A DNA stretch of 64,000 nucleotides from Piscicola geometra. Lineage: Eukaryota; Annelida; Clitellata; Hirudinida; Piscicolidae. Location: assembly GCA_943735955.1 (NCBI GenBank), contig OX030963.1:8268179-8332178 (forward strand), given 5' to 3'. Made by a program: the position numbers and the translations under genes. The number at the start of each line of letters is the position of its first letter. The stretch's first letter is position 1. A model generated the notes under the pieces. The model was not told where the DNA came from. It saw only the letters and a program-made list of their open reading frames with translations, and did not search any database. This document shows, piece after piece, positions 1-11,600 of the stretch.

Positions 1-3000
1 GGTGTGGTGGTGATGGTGTGGTGGTGCAAGGGTGGTGATGGTGTGGTAGTGCAAGGGTGGTGATGGTGTGGTGGTGCAAGGGTGGTGGTGGTGTGGTGGT
101 GCAAGGGTGGTGATGGTGTGGTGGTGCAAGGGTGGTGGTGGTGTGGTGGTGCAAGGGTGGTGGTGGTGTGGTGGTGCAAGGGTGGTGATGGTGTGGTGGT
201 GCAAAGATGGTGATGGTGTGGTGGTGTGGTGGTGGTGGTGTGGTGGTGCAAGGGTGGTGGTGGTGTGGTGGTGATGGTGTGGTGGTGGTGTGGTGGTGGT
301 GTGGTGGTGGTGTGGTGGTGGTGTGGTGGTGGTGTGGTTGTGCAAGGGTGGTGATGGTGTGGTGGTGCAAGGGTGGTGATGGTGTGGTGGTGCAAGGGTG
401 GTGGTGGTGTGGTGGTGCAAGGGTGGTGATGGTGTGGTGGTGCAAGGGTGTTGGTGGTGTGGTGGTGTGGTGGTGCAAGGGTGGTGGTGGTGTGGTGGTG
501 CAAGGGTGGTGGTGGTGTGGTGGTGCAAGGGTGGTGGTGGTGTGGTTGTGCAAGGGTGGTGGTGGTGTGGTGGTGCAAGGGTGGTGGTGGTGTGGTGGTG
601 CAAGGGTGGTGATGGTTTGGTGGTGCAAGGGTGGTGATGGTGTGGTGGTGCAAGGGTGGTGGTGGTGTGGTGGTGGTGCAAGGGTGGTGGTGGTGTGGTG
701 GTGCAAGGGTGGTGGTGGTGTGGTGGTGCAAGGGTGGTGATGGTGTGGTGGTGCAAGGGTGGTGATGGTGTGGTGGTGCAAGGGTGGTGGTGGTGTGGTG
801 GTGCAAGGGTGGTGGTGGTGTGGTGGTGCAAGGGTGGTGGTGGTGTGGTGGTGGTGTGGTGGTGATGGTGTGGTGGTGCAAGGGTGGTGATGGTGTGGTA
901 GTGCAAGGGTGGTGATGGTGTGGTGGTGCAAGGGTGGTGGTGGTGTGGTGGTGCAAGGGGGGTGATGGTGTGGTGGTGCAAGGGTGGTGGTGGTGTGGTG
1001 GTGCAAGGGTGGTGGTGGTGTGGTGGTGCAAGGGTGGTGATGGTGTGGTGGTGCAAAGATGGTGATGGTGTGGTGGTGTGGTGGTGGTGGTGTGGTGGTG
1101 CAAGGGTGGTGGTGGTGTGGTGGTGATGGTGTGGTGGTGGTGTGGTGGTGGTGTGGTGGTGGTCTGGTGGTGGTGTGGTGGTGGTGTGGTTGTGCAAGGG
1201 TGGTGGTGGTGTGGTGGTGCAAGGGTGGTGATGGTGTGGTGTTGGTGTGGTGGTGATGGTGTGGTGGTGCAAAGGTGGTGGTGGTGTGGTGGTGATGGTG
1301 TGGTGGTGCAAGGGTAGTGGTGGTGTGGTGGTGGTAGTGTGGTGGTGGATCGCTACTCTTGGTGGTCGTGTGGTGGTGCAAGGGTGGTGGTGGTGTGGTG
1401 GTGATAGTGTGGTGGTGCAAGGGTGGTGATGGTGTGGTGGTGCAAGGGTGGTGGTGGTGTGGTGGTGCAAGGGTGGTGATGGTGTGGTGGTGCAAGGGTG
1501 GTGATGGTGTGGTGGTGCAAGGGTGGTGATGGTGTGGTGGTGCAAGGGTGGTGGTGGTGTGGTGGTGCAAGGGTGGTGGTGGTGTGGTGGTGCAAGGGTG
1601 GTGGTGGTGTGGTGGTGCAAGGGTGGTGGTGGTGTGGTAGTGCAAAGGTGGTGGTGGTGTGGTGGTGTGGTGGTGGTGTGGTGGTGCAAAGGTGGTGATG
1701 GTGTGGTAGTGCAAGGGTGGTGGTGGTGTGGTGGTGCAAGGGTGGTGGTGGTGTGGTGGTGTGGTGGTGGTGGTGTGGTGGTGCAAGGGTGGTGGTGGTG
1801 TGGTGGTGCAAGGGTGGTGGTGGTGTGGTGGTGCAAGGGTTGTGGTGGTGTGGTGGTGTGGTGGTGCAAGGGTGGTGATGGTGTGGTGGTGCAAGGGTGG
1901 TGATGGTGTGGTGGTGCAAGGGTGGTGGTGGTGTGGTGGTGCAAGGGTGGTGGTGGTGTGGTGGTGCAAAGGTGGTGATGGTGTGGTGGTGCAAGGGTGG
2001 TGATGGTGTGGTGGTGCAAGGGTGGTGATGGTGTGGTGGTGCAAGGGTGGTGATGGTGTGGTGGTGCAAAGGTGGTGATGGTGTGGTGGTGCAAGGGTGG
2101 TGATGGTGTGGTAGTGCAAAGGGTGGTGGTGGTGTGGTGGTGCAAAGGTGGTGGTGGTGTGGTGGTGTGGTGGTGGTGTGGTGGTGCAAAGGTGGTGATG
2201 GTGTGGTAGTGCAAGGGTGGTGGTGGTGTGGTGGTGCAAGGGTGGTGGTGGTGTGGTGGTGTGGTGGTGGTGTGGTGGTGCAAGGGTGGTGGTGGTGTGG
2301 TGGTGCAAGGGTGGTGGTGGTGTGGTGGTGCAAGGGTTGTGGTGGTGTGGTGGTGTGGTGGTGCAAGGGTGGTGATGGTGTGGTGGTGCAAGGGTGGTGA
2401 TGGTGTGGTGGTGCAAGGGTGGTGGTGGTGTGGTGGTGCAAGGGTGGTGGTGGTGTGGTGGTGCAAAGGTGGTGATGGTGTGGTGGTGCAAGGGTGGTGA
2501 TGGTGTGGTGGTGCAAGGGTGGTGATGGTGTGGTGGTGCAAGGGTGGTGATGGTGTGGTGGTGCAAAGGTGGTGATGGTGTGGTGGTGCAAGGGTGGTGA
2601 TGGTGTGGTAGTGCAAAGGGTGGTGGTGGTGTGGTGGTGCAAGGGTGGTGGTGGTGTGGTGGTGCAAAGGTGGTGGTGGTGTGGTGGTGCAAGGGTTGTG
2701 GTGGTGCAAGGGTTGTGGTGGTGCAAGGGTGGTGATGGTGTGGTGGTGCAAGGGTGGTGATGGTGTGGTGGTGCAAGGGTGGTGATGGTGTGGTGGTGCA
2801 AGGGTGGTGGTGGTGTGGTGGTGCAAGGGTGGTGGTGGTGTGGTGGTGCAAAGGTGGTGGTGGTGTGGTGGTGCAAGGGTGGTGGTGGTGTGGTGGTGCA
2901 AGGGTGGTGATGGTGTGGTGGTGCAAGGGTGGTGATGGTGTGGTGGTGCAAAGGTGGTGATGGTGTGGTGGTGCAAGGGTGGTGATGGTGTGGTAGTGCA

Positions 3001-6000
3001 AAGGGTGGTGGTGGTGTGGTGGTGCAAGGGTGGTGGTGGTGTGGTGGTGCAAAGGTGGTGGTGGTGTGGTGGTGCAAGGGTTGTGGTGGTGCAAGGGTTG
3101 TGGTGGTGCAAGGGTGGTGATGGTGTGGTGGTGCAAGGGTGGTGATGGTGTGGTGGTGCAAGGGTGGTGATGGTGTGGTGGTGCAAGGGTGGTGGTGGTG
3201 TGGTGGTGCAAGGGTGGTGGTGGTGTGGTGGTGCAAAGGTGGTGGTGGTGTGGTGGTGCAAGGGTGGTGGTGGTGTGGTGGTGCAAGGGTGGTGATGGTG
3301 TGGTGGTGCAAGGGTGGTGATGGTGTGGTGGTGCAAAGGTGGTAATGGTGTGGTGGTGCAAGGGTGGTGGTGGTGTGGTGGTGCAAAGGTGGTGGTGGTG
3401 TGGTGGTGCAAGGGTTGTGGTGCAAGGGTGGTGATGGTGTGGTGGTGCAAGGGTGGTGGTGGTGTGGTGGTGCAAGGGTGGTGGTGGTGTGGTGGTGCAA
3501 GGGTGGTGGTGGTGTGGTGGTGGTGGTGTGGTGGTGCAAGGGTGGTGGTGTGGTGGTGGTGTGGTGGTGGTGGTGTGGTGGTGCAAGGGTGGTGGTGGTG
3601 TGGTGGTGCAAGGGTGGTGGTGGTGTGGTGGTGCAAGGGTGGTGGTGTGGTGGTGGTGTGGTGGTGGTGGTGTGGTGGTGCAAGGGTGGTGGTGGTGTGG
3701 TGGTGCAAGGGTGGTGGTGGTGTGGTGGTGCAAGGGTGGTGGTGGTGTGGTGGTGCAAGGGTGGTGGTGGTGTGGTGGTGCAAGGGTGGTGGTGTGGTGG
3801 TGGTGTGGTGGTGGTGGTGTGGTGGTGCAAGGGTGGTGGTGTGGTGGTGGTGTGGTGGTGGTGGTGTGGTGGTGCAAGGGTGGTGGTGGTGTGGTGGTGC
3901 AAGGGTGGTGGTGGTGTGGTGGTGCAAGGGTGGTGTGGTGTGGTGGTTCAAGGGTGGTGATGGTGTGGTGGTGCAAGGGTGGTGATGGTGTGGTGGTGCA
4001 AGGGTGGTGGTGGTGAGGTGGTGCAAGGGTGGTGATGGTGTGGTGGTGCAAGGGTGGTGGTGGTGTGGTGGTGCAAGGGTGGTGTTGGTGTGGTGGTGCA
4101 AGGGTGGTGATGGTGTGGTGGTGGTGTGGTGGTGGTGTGGTGGTGGTGTGGTGGTGGTGTGGTGGTGGTGTGGTTGTGCAAGGGTGGTGATGGTGTGGTG
4201 GTGCAAGGGTGGTGATGGTGTGGTGGTGCAAGGGTGGTGGTGGTGTGGTGGTGCAAGGGTGGTGATGGTGTGGTGGTGCAAGGGTGTTGGTGGTGTGGTG
4301 GTGTGGTGGTGCAAGGGTGGTGGTGGTGTGGTGGTGCAAGGGTGGTGGTGGTGTGGTGGTGCAAGGGTGGTGGTGGTGTGGTTGTGCAAGGGTGGTGGTG
4401 GTGTGGTGGTGCAAGGGTGGTGGTGGTGTGGTGGTGCAAGGGTGGTGATGGTTTGGTGGTGCAAGGGTGGTGATGGTGTGGTGGTGCAAGGGTGGTGGTG
4501 GTGTGGTGGTGGTGCAAGGGTGGTGGTGGTGTGGTGGTGCAAGGGTGGTGGTGGTGTGGTGGTGCAAGGGTGGTGATGGTGTGGTGGTGCAAGGGTGGTG
4601 ATGGTGTGGTGGTGCAAGGGTGGTGGTGGTGTGGTGGTGCAAGGGTGGTGGTGGTGTGGTGGTGCAAGGGTGGTGGTGGTGTGGTGGTGGTGTGGTGGTG
4701 ATGGTGTGGTGGTGCAAGGGTGGTGATGGTGTGGTAGTGCAAGGGTGGTGATGGTGTGGTGGTGCAAGGGTGGTGGTGGTGTGGTGGTGCAAGGGTGGTG
4801 ATGGTGTGGTGGTGCAAGGGTGGTGGTGGTGTGGTGGTGCAAGGGTGGTGGTGGTGTGGTGGTGCAAGGGTGGTGATGGTGTGGTGGTGCAAAGATGGTG
4901 ATGGTGTGGTGGTGTGGTGGTGGTGGTGTGGTGGTGCAAGGGTGGTGGTGGTGTGGTGGTGATGGTGTGGTGGTGGTGTGGTGGTGGTGTGGTGGTGGTC
5001 TGGTGGTGGTGTGGTGGTGGTGTGGTTGTGCAAGGGTGGTGGTGGTGTGGTGGTGCAAGGGTGGTGATGGTGTGGTGTTGGTGTGGTGGTGATGGTGTGG
5101 TGGTGCAAAGGTGGTGGTGGTGTGGTGGTGATGGTGTGGTGGTGCAAGGGTAGTGGTGGTGTGGTGGTGGTAGTGTGGTGGTGGATCGCTACTCTTGGTG
5201 GTCGTGTGGTGGTGCAAGGGTGGTGGTGGTGTGGTGGTGATAGTGTGGTGGTGCAAGGGTGGTGATGGTGTGGTGGTGCAAGGGTGGTGGTGGTGTGGTG
5301 GTGCAAGGGTGGTGATGGTGTGGTGGTGCAAGGGTGGTGATGGTGTGGTGGTGCAAGGGTGGTGATGGTGTGGTGGTGCAAGGGTGGTGGTGGTGTGGTG
5401 GTGCAAGGGTGGTGGTGGTGTGGTGGTGCAAGGGTGGTGGTGGTGTGGTGGTGCAAGGGTGGTGGTGGTGTGGTAGTGCAAAGGTGGTGGTGGTGTGGTG
5501 GTGTGGTGGTGGTGTGGTGGTGCAAAGGTGGTGATGGTGTGGTAGTGCAAGGGTGGTGGTGGTGTGGTGGTGCAAGGGTGGTGGTGGTGTGGTGGTGTGG
5601 TGGTGGTGGTGTGGTGGTGCAAGGGTGGTGGTGGTGTGGTGGTGCAAGGGTGGTGGTGGTGTGGTGGTGCAAGGGTTGTGGTGGTGTGGTGGTGTGGTGG
5701 TGCAAGGGTGGTGATGGTGTGGTGGTGCAAGGGTGGTGATGGTGTGGTGGTGCAAGGGTGGTGGTGGTGTGGTGGTGCAAGGGTGGTGGTGGTGTGGTGG
5801 TGCAAAGGTGGTGATGGTGTGGTGGTGCAAGGGTGGTGATGGTGTGGTGGTGCAAGGGTGGTGATGGTGTGGTGGTGCAAGGGTGGTGATGGTGTGGTGG
5901 TGCAAAGGTGGTGATGGTGTGGTGGTGCAAGGGTGGTGATGGTGTGGTAGTGCAAAGGGTGGTGGTGGTGTGGTGGTGCAAAGGTGGTGGTGGTGTGGTG

Positions 6001-8085
6001 GTGTGGTGGTGGTGTGGTGGTGCAAAGGTGGTGATGGTGTGGTAGTGCAAGGGTGGTGGTGGTGTGGTGGTGCAAGGGTGGTGGTGGTGTGGTGGTGTGG
6101 TGGTGGTGTGGTGGTGCAAGGGTGGTGGTGGTGTGGTGGTGCAAGGGTGGTGGTGGTGTGGTGGTGCAAGGGTTGTGGTGGTGTGGTGGTGTGGTGGTGC
6201 AAGGGTGGTGATGGTGTGGTGGTGCAAGGGTGGTGATGGTGTGGTGGTGCAAGGGTGGTGGTGGTGTGGTGGTGCAAGGGTGGTGGTGGTGTGGTGGTGC
6301 AAAGGTGGTGATGGTGTGGTGGTGCAAGGGTGGTGATGGTGTGGTGGTGCAAGGGTGGTGATGGTGTGGTGGTGCAAGGGTGGTGATGGTGTGGTGGTGC
6401 AAAGGTGGTGATGGTGTGGTGGTGCAAGGGTGGTGATGGTGTGGTAGTGCAAAGGGTGGTGGTGGTGTGGTGGTGCAAGGGTGGTGGTGGTGTGGTGGTG
6501 CAAAGGTGGTGGTGGTGTGGTGGTGCAAGGGTTGTGGTGGTGCAAGGGTTGTGGTGGTGCAAGGGTGGTGATGGTGTGGTGGTGCAAGGGTGGTGATGGT
6601 GTGGTGGTGCAAGGGTGGTGATGGTGTGGTGGTGCAAGGGTGGTGGTGGTGTGGTGGTGCAAGGGTGGTGGTGGTGTGGTGGTGCAAAGGTGGTGGTGGT
6701 GTGGTGGTGCAAGGGTGGTGGTGGTGTGGTGGTGCAAGGGTGGTGATGGTGTGGTGGTGCAAGGGTGGTGATGGTGTGGTGGTGCAAAGGTGGTGATGGT
6801 GTGGTGGTGCAAGGGTGGTGATGGTGTGGTAGTGCAAAGGGTGGTGGTGGTGTGGTGGTGCAAGGGTGGTGGTGGTGTGGTGGTGCAAAGGTGGTGGTGG
6901 TGTGGTGGTGCAAGGGTTGTGGTGGTGCAAGGGTTGTGGTGGTGCAAGGGTGGTGATGGTGTGGTGGTGCAAGGGTGGTGATGGTGTGGTGGTGCAAGGG
7001 TGGTGATGGTGTGGTGGTGCAAGGGTGGTGGTGGTGTGGTGGTGCAAGGGTGGTGGTGGTGTGGTGGTGCAAAGGTGGTGGTGGTGTGGTGGTGCAAGGG
7101 TGGTGGTGGTGTGGTGGTGCAAGGGTGGTGATGGTGTGGTGGTGCAAGGGTGGTGATGGTGTGGTGGTGCAAAGGTGGTAATGGTGTGGTGGTGCAAGGG
7201 TGGTGGTGGTGTGGTGGTGCAAAGGTGGTGGTGGTGTGGTGGTGCAAGGGTTGTGGTGCAAGGGTGGTGATGGTGTGGTGGTGCAAGGGTGGTGGTGGTG
7301 TGGTGGTGCAAGGGTGGTGGTGGTGTGGTGGTGCAAGGGTGGTGGTGGTGTGGTGGTGGTGGTGTGGTGGTGCAAGGGTGGTGGTGTGGTGGTGGTGTGG
7401 TGGTGGTGGTGTGGTGGTGCAAGGGTGGTGGTGGTGTGGTGGTGCAAGGGTGGTGGTGGTGTGGTGGTGCAAGGGTGGTGGTGGTGTGGTGGTGCAAGGG
7501 TGGTGGTGTGGTGGTGGTGTGGTGGTGGTGGTGTGGTGGTGCAAGGGTGGTGGTGGTGTGGTGGTGCAAGGGTGGTGGTGGTGTGGTGGTGCAAGGGTGG
7601 TGGTGGTGTGGTGGTGCAAGGGTGGTGGTGGTGTGGTGGTGCAAGGGTGGTGGTGTGGTGGTGGTGTGGTGGTGGTGGTGTGGTGGTGCAAGGGTGGTGG
7701 TGTGGTGGTGGTGTGGTGGTGGTGGTGTGGTGGTGCAAGGGTGGTGGTGGTGTGGTGGTGCAAGGGTGGTGGTGGTGTGGTGGTGCAAGGGTGGTGTGGT
7801 GTGGTGGTTCAAGGGTGGTGATGGTGTGGTGGTGCAAGGGTGGTGATGGTGTGGTGGTGCAAGGGTGGTGGTGGTGAGGTGGTGCAAGGGTGGTGATGGT
7901 GTGGTGGTGCAAGGGTGGTGGTGGTGTGGTGGTGCAAGGGTGGTGTTGGTGTGGTGGTGCAAGGGTGGTGGTGGTGTGGTGGTGCAAGGGTGGTGATGGT
8001 GTGGTGGTGCAAGGGTGATGGTGGTGTGGTGGTGCAAGGGTGGTGGTGGTGTGGTAGTGCAAGGGTGGTGGTGGTGCAAGGGTGC
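1..8085. repeat. 25-bp G/T-rich minisatellite array
   Basis: Tandem units of about 25 bp built on GTGCAAGGGTGGTG followed by ATGGTGTGGTG or GTGGTGTGGTG, with shorter GTGGTGGTGTGG variants mixed in. The + strand is nearly devoid of C apart from the single C of GTGCAAG, so the strands are extremely asymmetric. Long open frames through the array (His/Thr/Pro-rich on -, Trp/Gly/Val-rich on +) are products of the repeat, not genes. Because CFAP44 exons follow on the right and the gene must continue leftwards, the array is most likely intronic. One non-repeat interruption (GATCGCTACTCTTGG) occurs at 1348 and again at 5184. Confidence 0.95.
270..7946. repeat. 3.84-kb direct tandem duplication inside the minisatellite
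   Basis: The stretch from about 270 to 4085 recurs at about 4106 to 7946. Landmarks such as the GATCGCTACTC interruption (1348 and 5184), the TGGTTGTGCAAGG variant and the CAAAGATGG variant are all offset by 3836 bp. Near the right end the offset becomes 3861, meaning one extra 25-bp unit. A visible difference is a single base (GGGGGG near 958 against GGGTGG near 4794). The copies are therefore nearly identical, either very recent or a product of assembly. Confidence 0.85.
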
Positions 8086-8470
8086 CTAGAAGGGAATTGG
8101 TGGATGGAGAAGGGTTGGTGATAAGGGTGATTGTACATTAGGCTTTTGCTTGAAAATTAAAATGACTTGCAAATGCTGAATGGTGGCTGGATCTTGCAGC
8201 AGTCTTTAGAGCACCACAGAACCATTCAAGACCATCTCATCAACACCCTTTCACCTCCACACCTCCACCACCCAGCAAGTACAGCATCTGCTTCCCCAAG
8301 TCACTCCACAAAGCACCTCTAAAGCCTGCCACTCCCCAAATCAACGAGGTGTCTTCCCATTGGCCACCACGCCCTTCTCATTATCTAGTATTGCTCGATT
8401 AGTAATTCAATTACTAATTAACTTGCCACTTAATTGTTTGTATACATAACTATTGGATGAGTCAACGCAG
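8086..8470 (+). other. Unique intronic sequence upstream of first visible exon
   Basis: No open frame or transposon is recognised here. A C/A-rich stretch at about 8231-8280 (CACCTCCACACCTCCACCACC) is complementary in character to the GGTGG array on the left. The end at 8470 is a normal acceptor (ACGCAG). Confidence 0.5.
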
Positions 8471-8610
8471 AAGTCAAAAGACATTGAGCTTGGTGGGATG
8501 GAGGAGGAGGAGGAGAAGGAAGAGGAGGAAGAGGAGGATGAGGGAAATGAAGATGAAAAGGAAGAAGAGAAAAATATGGCTGTATCCATGCGGGAGAGGG
8601 AATTGATGTT
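8471..8610 (+). CDS. CFAP44: CFAP44 exon a (acidic tract)
   Basis: The acceptor is ACGCAG and the donor GTGAGT at 8611. It encodes KSKDIELGGM, then a long Glu-rich run, then NMAVSMREREL. It ends with two bases of a Leu codon that the next exon completes. The donor hexamer is also the unit of the array that follows. Confidence 0.75.
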
Positions 8611-11600
8611 GTGAGTGGTTGTGAGTGGTTGTGAGTGGTTGTGAGTGGTTGTGAGTGGTTGTGAGTGCTTGTGAGTGGTTTGGAGTGGTTGTGAGTGGTT
8701 TGGAGTGGTTGTGAGTGGTTGTGAGTGGTTGTGAGTGGTTGTGAGTGGTTGTGAGGGGTTGTGAGTGGTTGTGAGGGGTTGTGAGTGGTTTGGAGTGGTT
8801 GTGAGTGCTTGTGAGTGGTTTGGAGTGGTTGTGAGTGGTTGTGAATGGTTTGGAGTGGTTTGGAGTGGTTGTGAGTGGTTGTGAGTGGTTGTGAGTGGTT
8901 GTGAGGGGTTGTGAGTGGTTGTGAGTGGTTATGAGTGGTTGTGAGGGGTTGTGAGTGGTTGTGAGTGGTTGTGAGTGGTTGTGAGTGGTTGTGAGTGGTT
9001 GTGAGTGGTTGGGAGTGGTTTGGAGTCGTTGTGAGTGGTTTGGAGTGGTTGGGAGTGGTTTGGAGTGGTTTGGAGTGGTTGTGAGTGGTTGTGAGTGGTT
9101 TGGAGTGGTTGTGAGTGGTTGTGAGTGGTTTGGAGTGGTTGTGAGTGGTTGTGAGTGGTTGTGAGTGGTTGGGAGTGGTTTGGAGTGGTCGTGAGTGGTT
9201 GTGAGTGGTTGTGAGTTGTTTGGAGTGGTTGTGAGTGGTTTGGAGTGGATTGGAGGGGTTGTGAGTGGTTTGGAGTGGATTGGAGTGGTTTTGAGTGGTT
9301 TTGAGTGGATTGGAGTGGTTGTGAGTGGTTTGGAGTGGATTGGAGTGGTTGTGAGTGGTTTGGAGTGGATTGGAGTGGTTGTGAGTGGTTTGGAGTGGAT
9401 TGGAGTGGTTGTGAGTGGTTTGGAGTGGATTGGAGTGGTTTTGAGTGGTTTTGAGTGGATTGGAGTGGTTGTGAGTGGTTTGGAGTGGATTGGAGTGGTT
9501 GTGAGTGGTTTGGAGTGGATTGGAGTGGTTGTGAGTGGTTTGGAGTGGATTGGAGTGGTTGTGAGTGGTTTGGAGTGGATTGGAGTGGTTGTGAGTGGTT
9601 TGGAGTGGATTGGAGTGGTTGTGAGTGGTTTGGAGTGGATTGGAGTGGTTGTGAGTGGTTTGGAGTGGATTGGAGTGGTTGTGAGTGGTTTGGAGTGGAT
9701 TAGAGTGGTTGTGAGTGGTTTGGAGTGGATTAGAGTGGTTGTGAGTGGTTTGGAGTGGTTGTGAGTGGTTGTGAGTGGTTTGGAGTGGATTGGAGTGGTT
9801 GTGAGTGGTTTGGAGTGGTTTTGAGTGGATTGGAGTGGTTGTGAGTGGTTTGGAGTGGATTGGAGTGGTTGTGAGTGGTTTGGAGTGGATTGGAGTGGTT
9901 GTGAGTGGTTTGGAGTGGATTGGAGTGGTTGTGAGTGGTTTGGAGTGGATTGGAGTGGTTGTGAGTGGTTTGGAGTGGATTGGAGTGGTTGTGAGTGGTT
10001 TGGAGTGGATTGGAGTGGTTGTGAGTGGTTTGGAGTGGATTGGAGTGGTTGTGAGTGGTTTGGAGTGGATTAGAGTGGTTGTGAGTGGTTGTGAGTGGAT
10101 TGGAGTGGTTGTGAGTGGTTGTGAGTGGATTGGAGTGGTTTTGAGTGGTTGGAAATGGATTGAGTGATTCATTGGCACCGAAGGCCTTGGACTGCAGTCG
10201 AGCCTGCGAGCTTTCAGCGTCGTCATGCACTCACCCATATGTTTCCATGCACGCAGGAGTCTCTTCCAGCAGGACAGTCTGGTGGCAGGCATTGAGCAGA
10301 AGATCAAGGCCTTCGACAACAAGGTGGTCATCATCATCATTCACTCATCCTGCCATCATCATCATTCACTCATCCTGCCATCATCATCATTCACTCATCC
10401 TGCCATCATCATCATTCACTCATCCTGCCATCATCATCATTCACTCATCCTGTCATCATCATCATTCACTCATCCTGCCATCATCATCATTCACTCATCC
10501 TGCCATCATCATCATTCACTCATCCTGTCATCATCATCATTCACTCATCCTGCCATCATCATCATTCACTCATCCTGCCATCATCATCATTCACTCATCC
10601 TGCCATCATCATCATTCACTCATCCTGTCATCATCATTATTCACTCATCCTGCCATCATCATCATTCACTCATCCTGCCATCATCATTATTCACTCATCC
10701 TGTCATCATCATCATTCACTCATCCTGTCATCATCATCATTCACTCATCCTGCCATCATCATCATTCACTCATCCTGTCATCATCATCATTCACTCATCC
10801 TGTCATCATCATCATTCACTCATCCTGCCATCATCATCATTCACTCATCCTGTCATCATCATCATTCACTCATCCTGTCATCATCATCATTCACTCATCC
10901 TGTCATCATCATCATTCACTCATCCTGCCATCATCATCATTCACTCATCCTGCCATCATCATCATTCACTCATCCTGCCATCATCATCATTCACTCATCC
11001 TGCCATCATCATCATTCACTCATCCTGCCATCATCATCATTCACTCATCCTGTCATCATCATCATTCACTCATCCTGTCATCATCATCATTCACTCATCC
11101 TGCCATCATCATCATTCACTCATCCTGCCATCATCATCATTCACTCATCCTGCCATCATCATCATTCACTCATCCTGCCATCATCATCATTCACTCATCC
11201 TGTCATCATCATCATTCACTCATCCTGTCATCATCATCATTCACTCATCCTGCCATCATCATCATTCACTCATCCTGCCATCATCATCATTCACTCATCC
11301 TGTCATCATCATTCCTTCATCATCATCATTCACTCATCCTGCCATCATCATCATTCACTCATCCTGTCATCATCATCATTCACTCATCCTGCCATCATCA
11401 TCATTCACTCATCCTGCCATCATCATCATTCACTCATCCTGCCATCATCATCATTCACTCATCCTGCCATCATCATCATTCACTCATCCTGTCATCATCA
11501 TCATTCACTCATCCTGTCATCATCATCATTCACTCATCCTGTCATCATCATCATTCACTCATCCTGTCATCATCATTCCTTCATCATCATTCCTTCATCA

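Noticed and set aside
1353..8062. Very long open frames on the - strand rich in His, Thr and Pro (up to about 1270 codons)
   Set aside because: They follow the 25-bp repeat in all frames and change composition only by phase. No domain, no codon bias, and the location is intronic.
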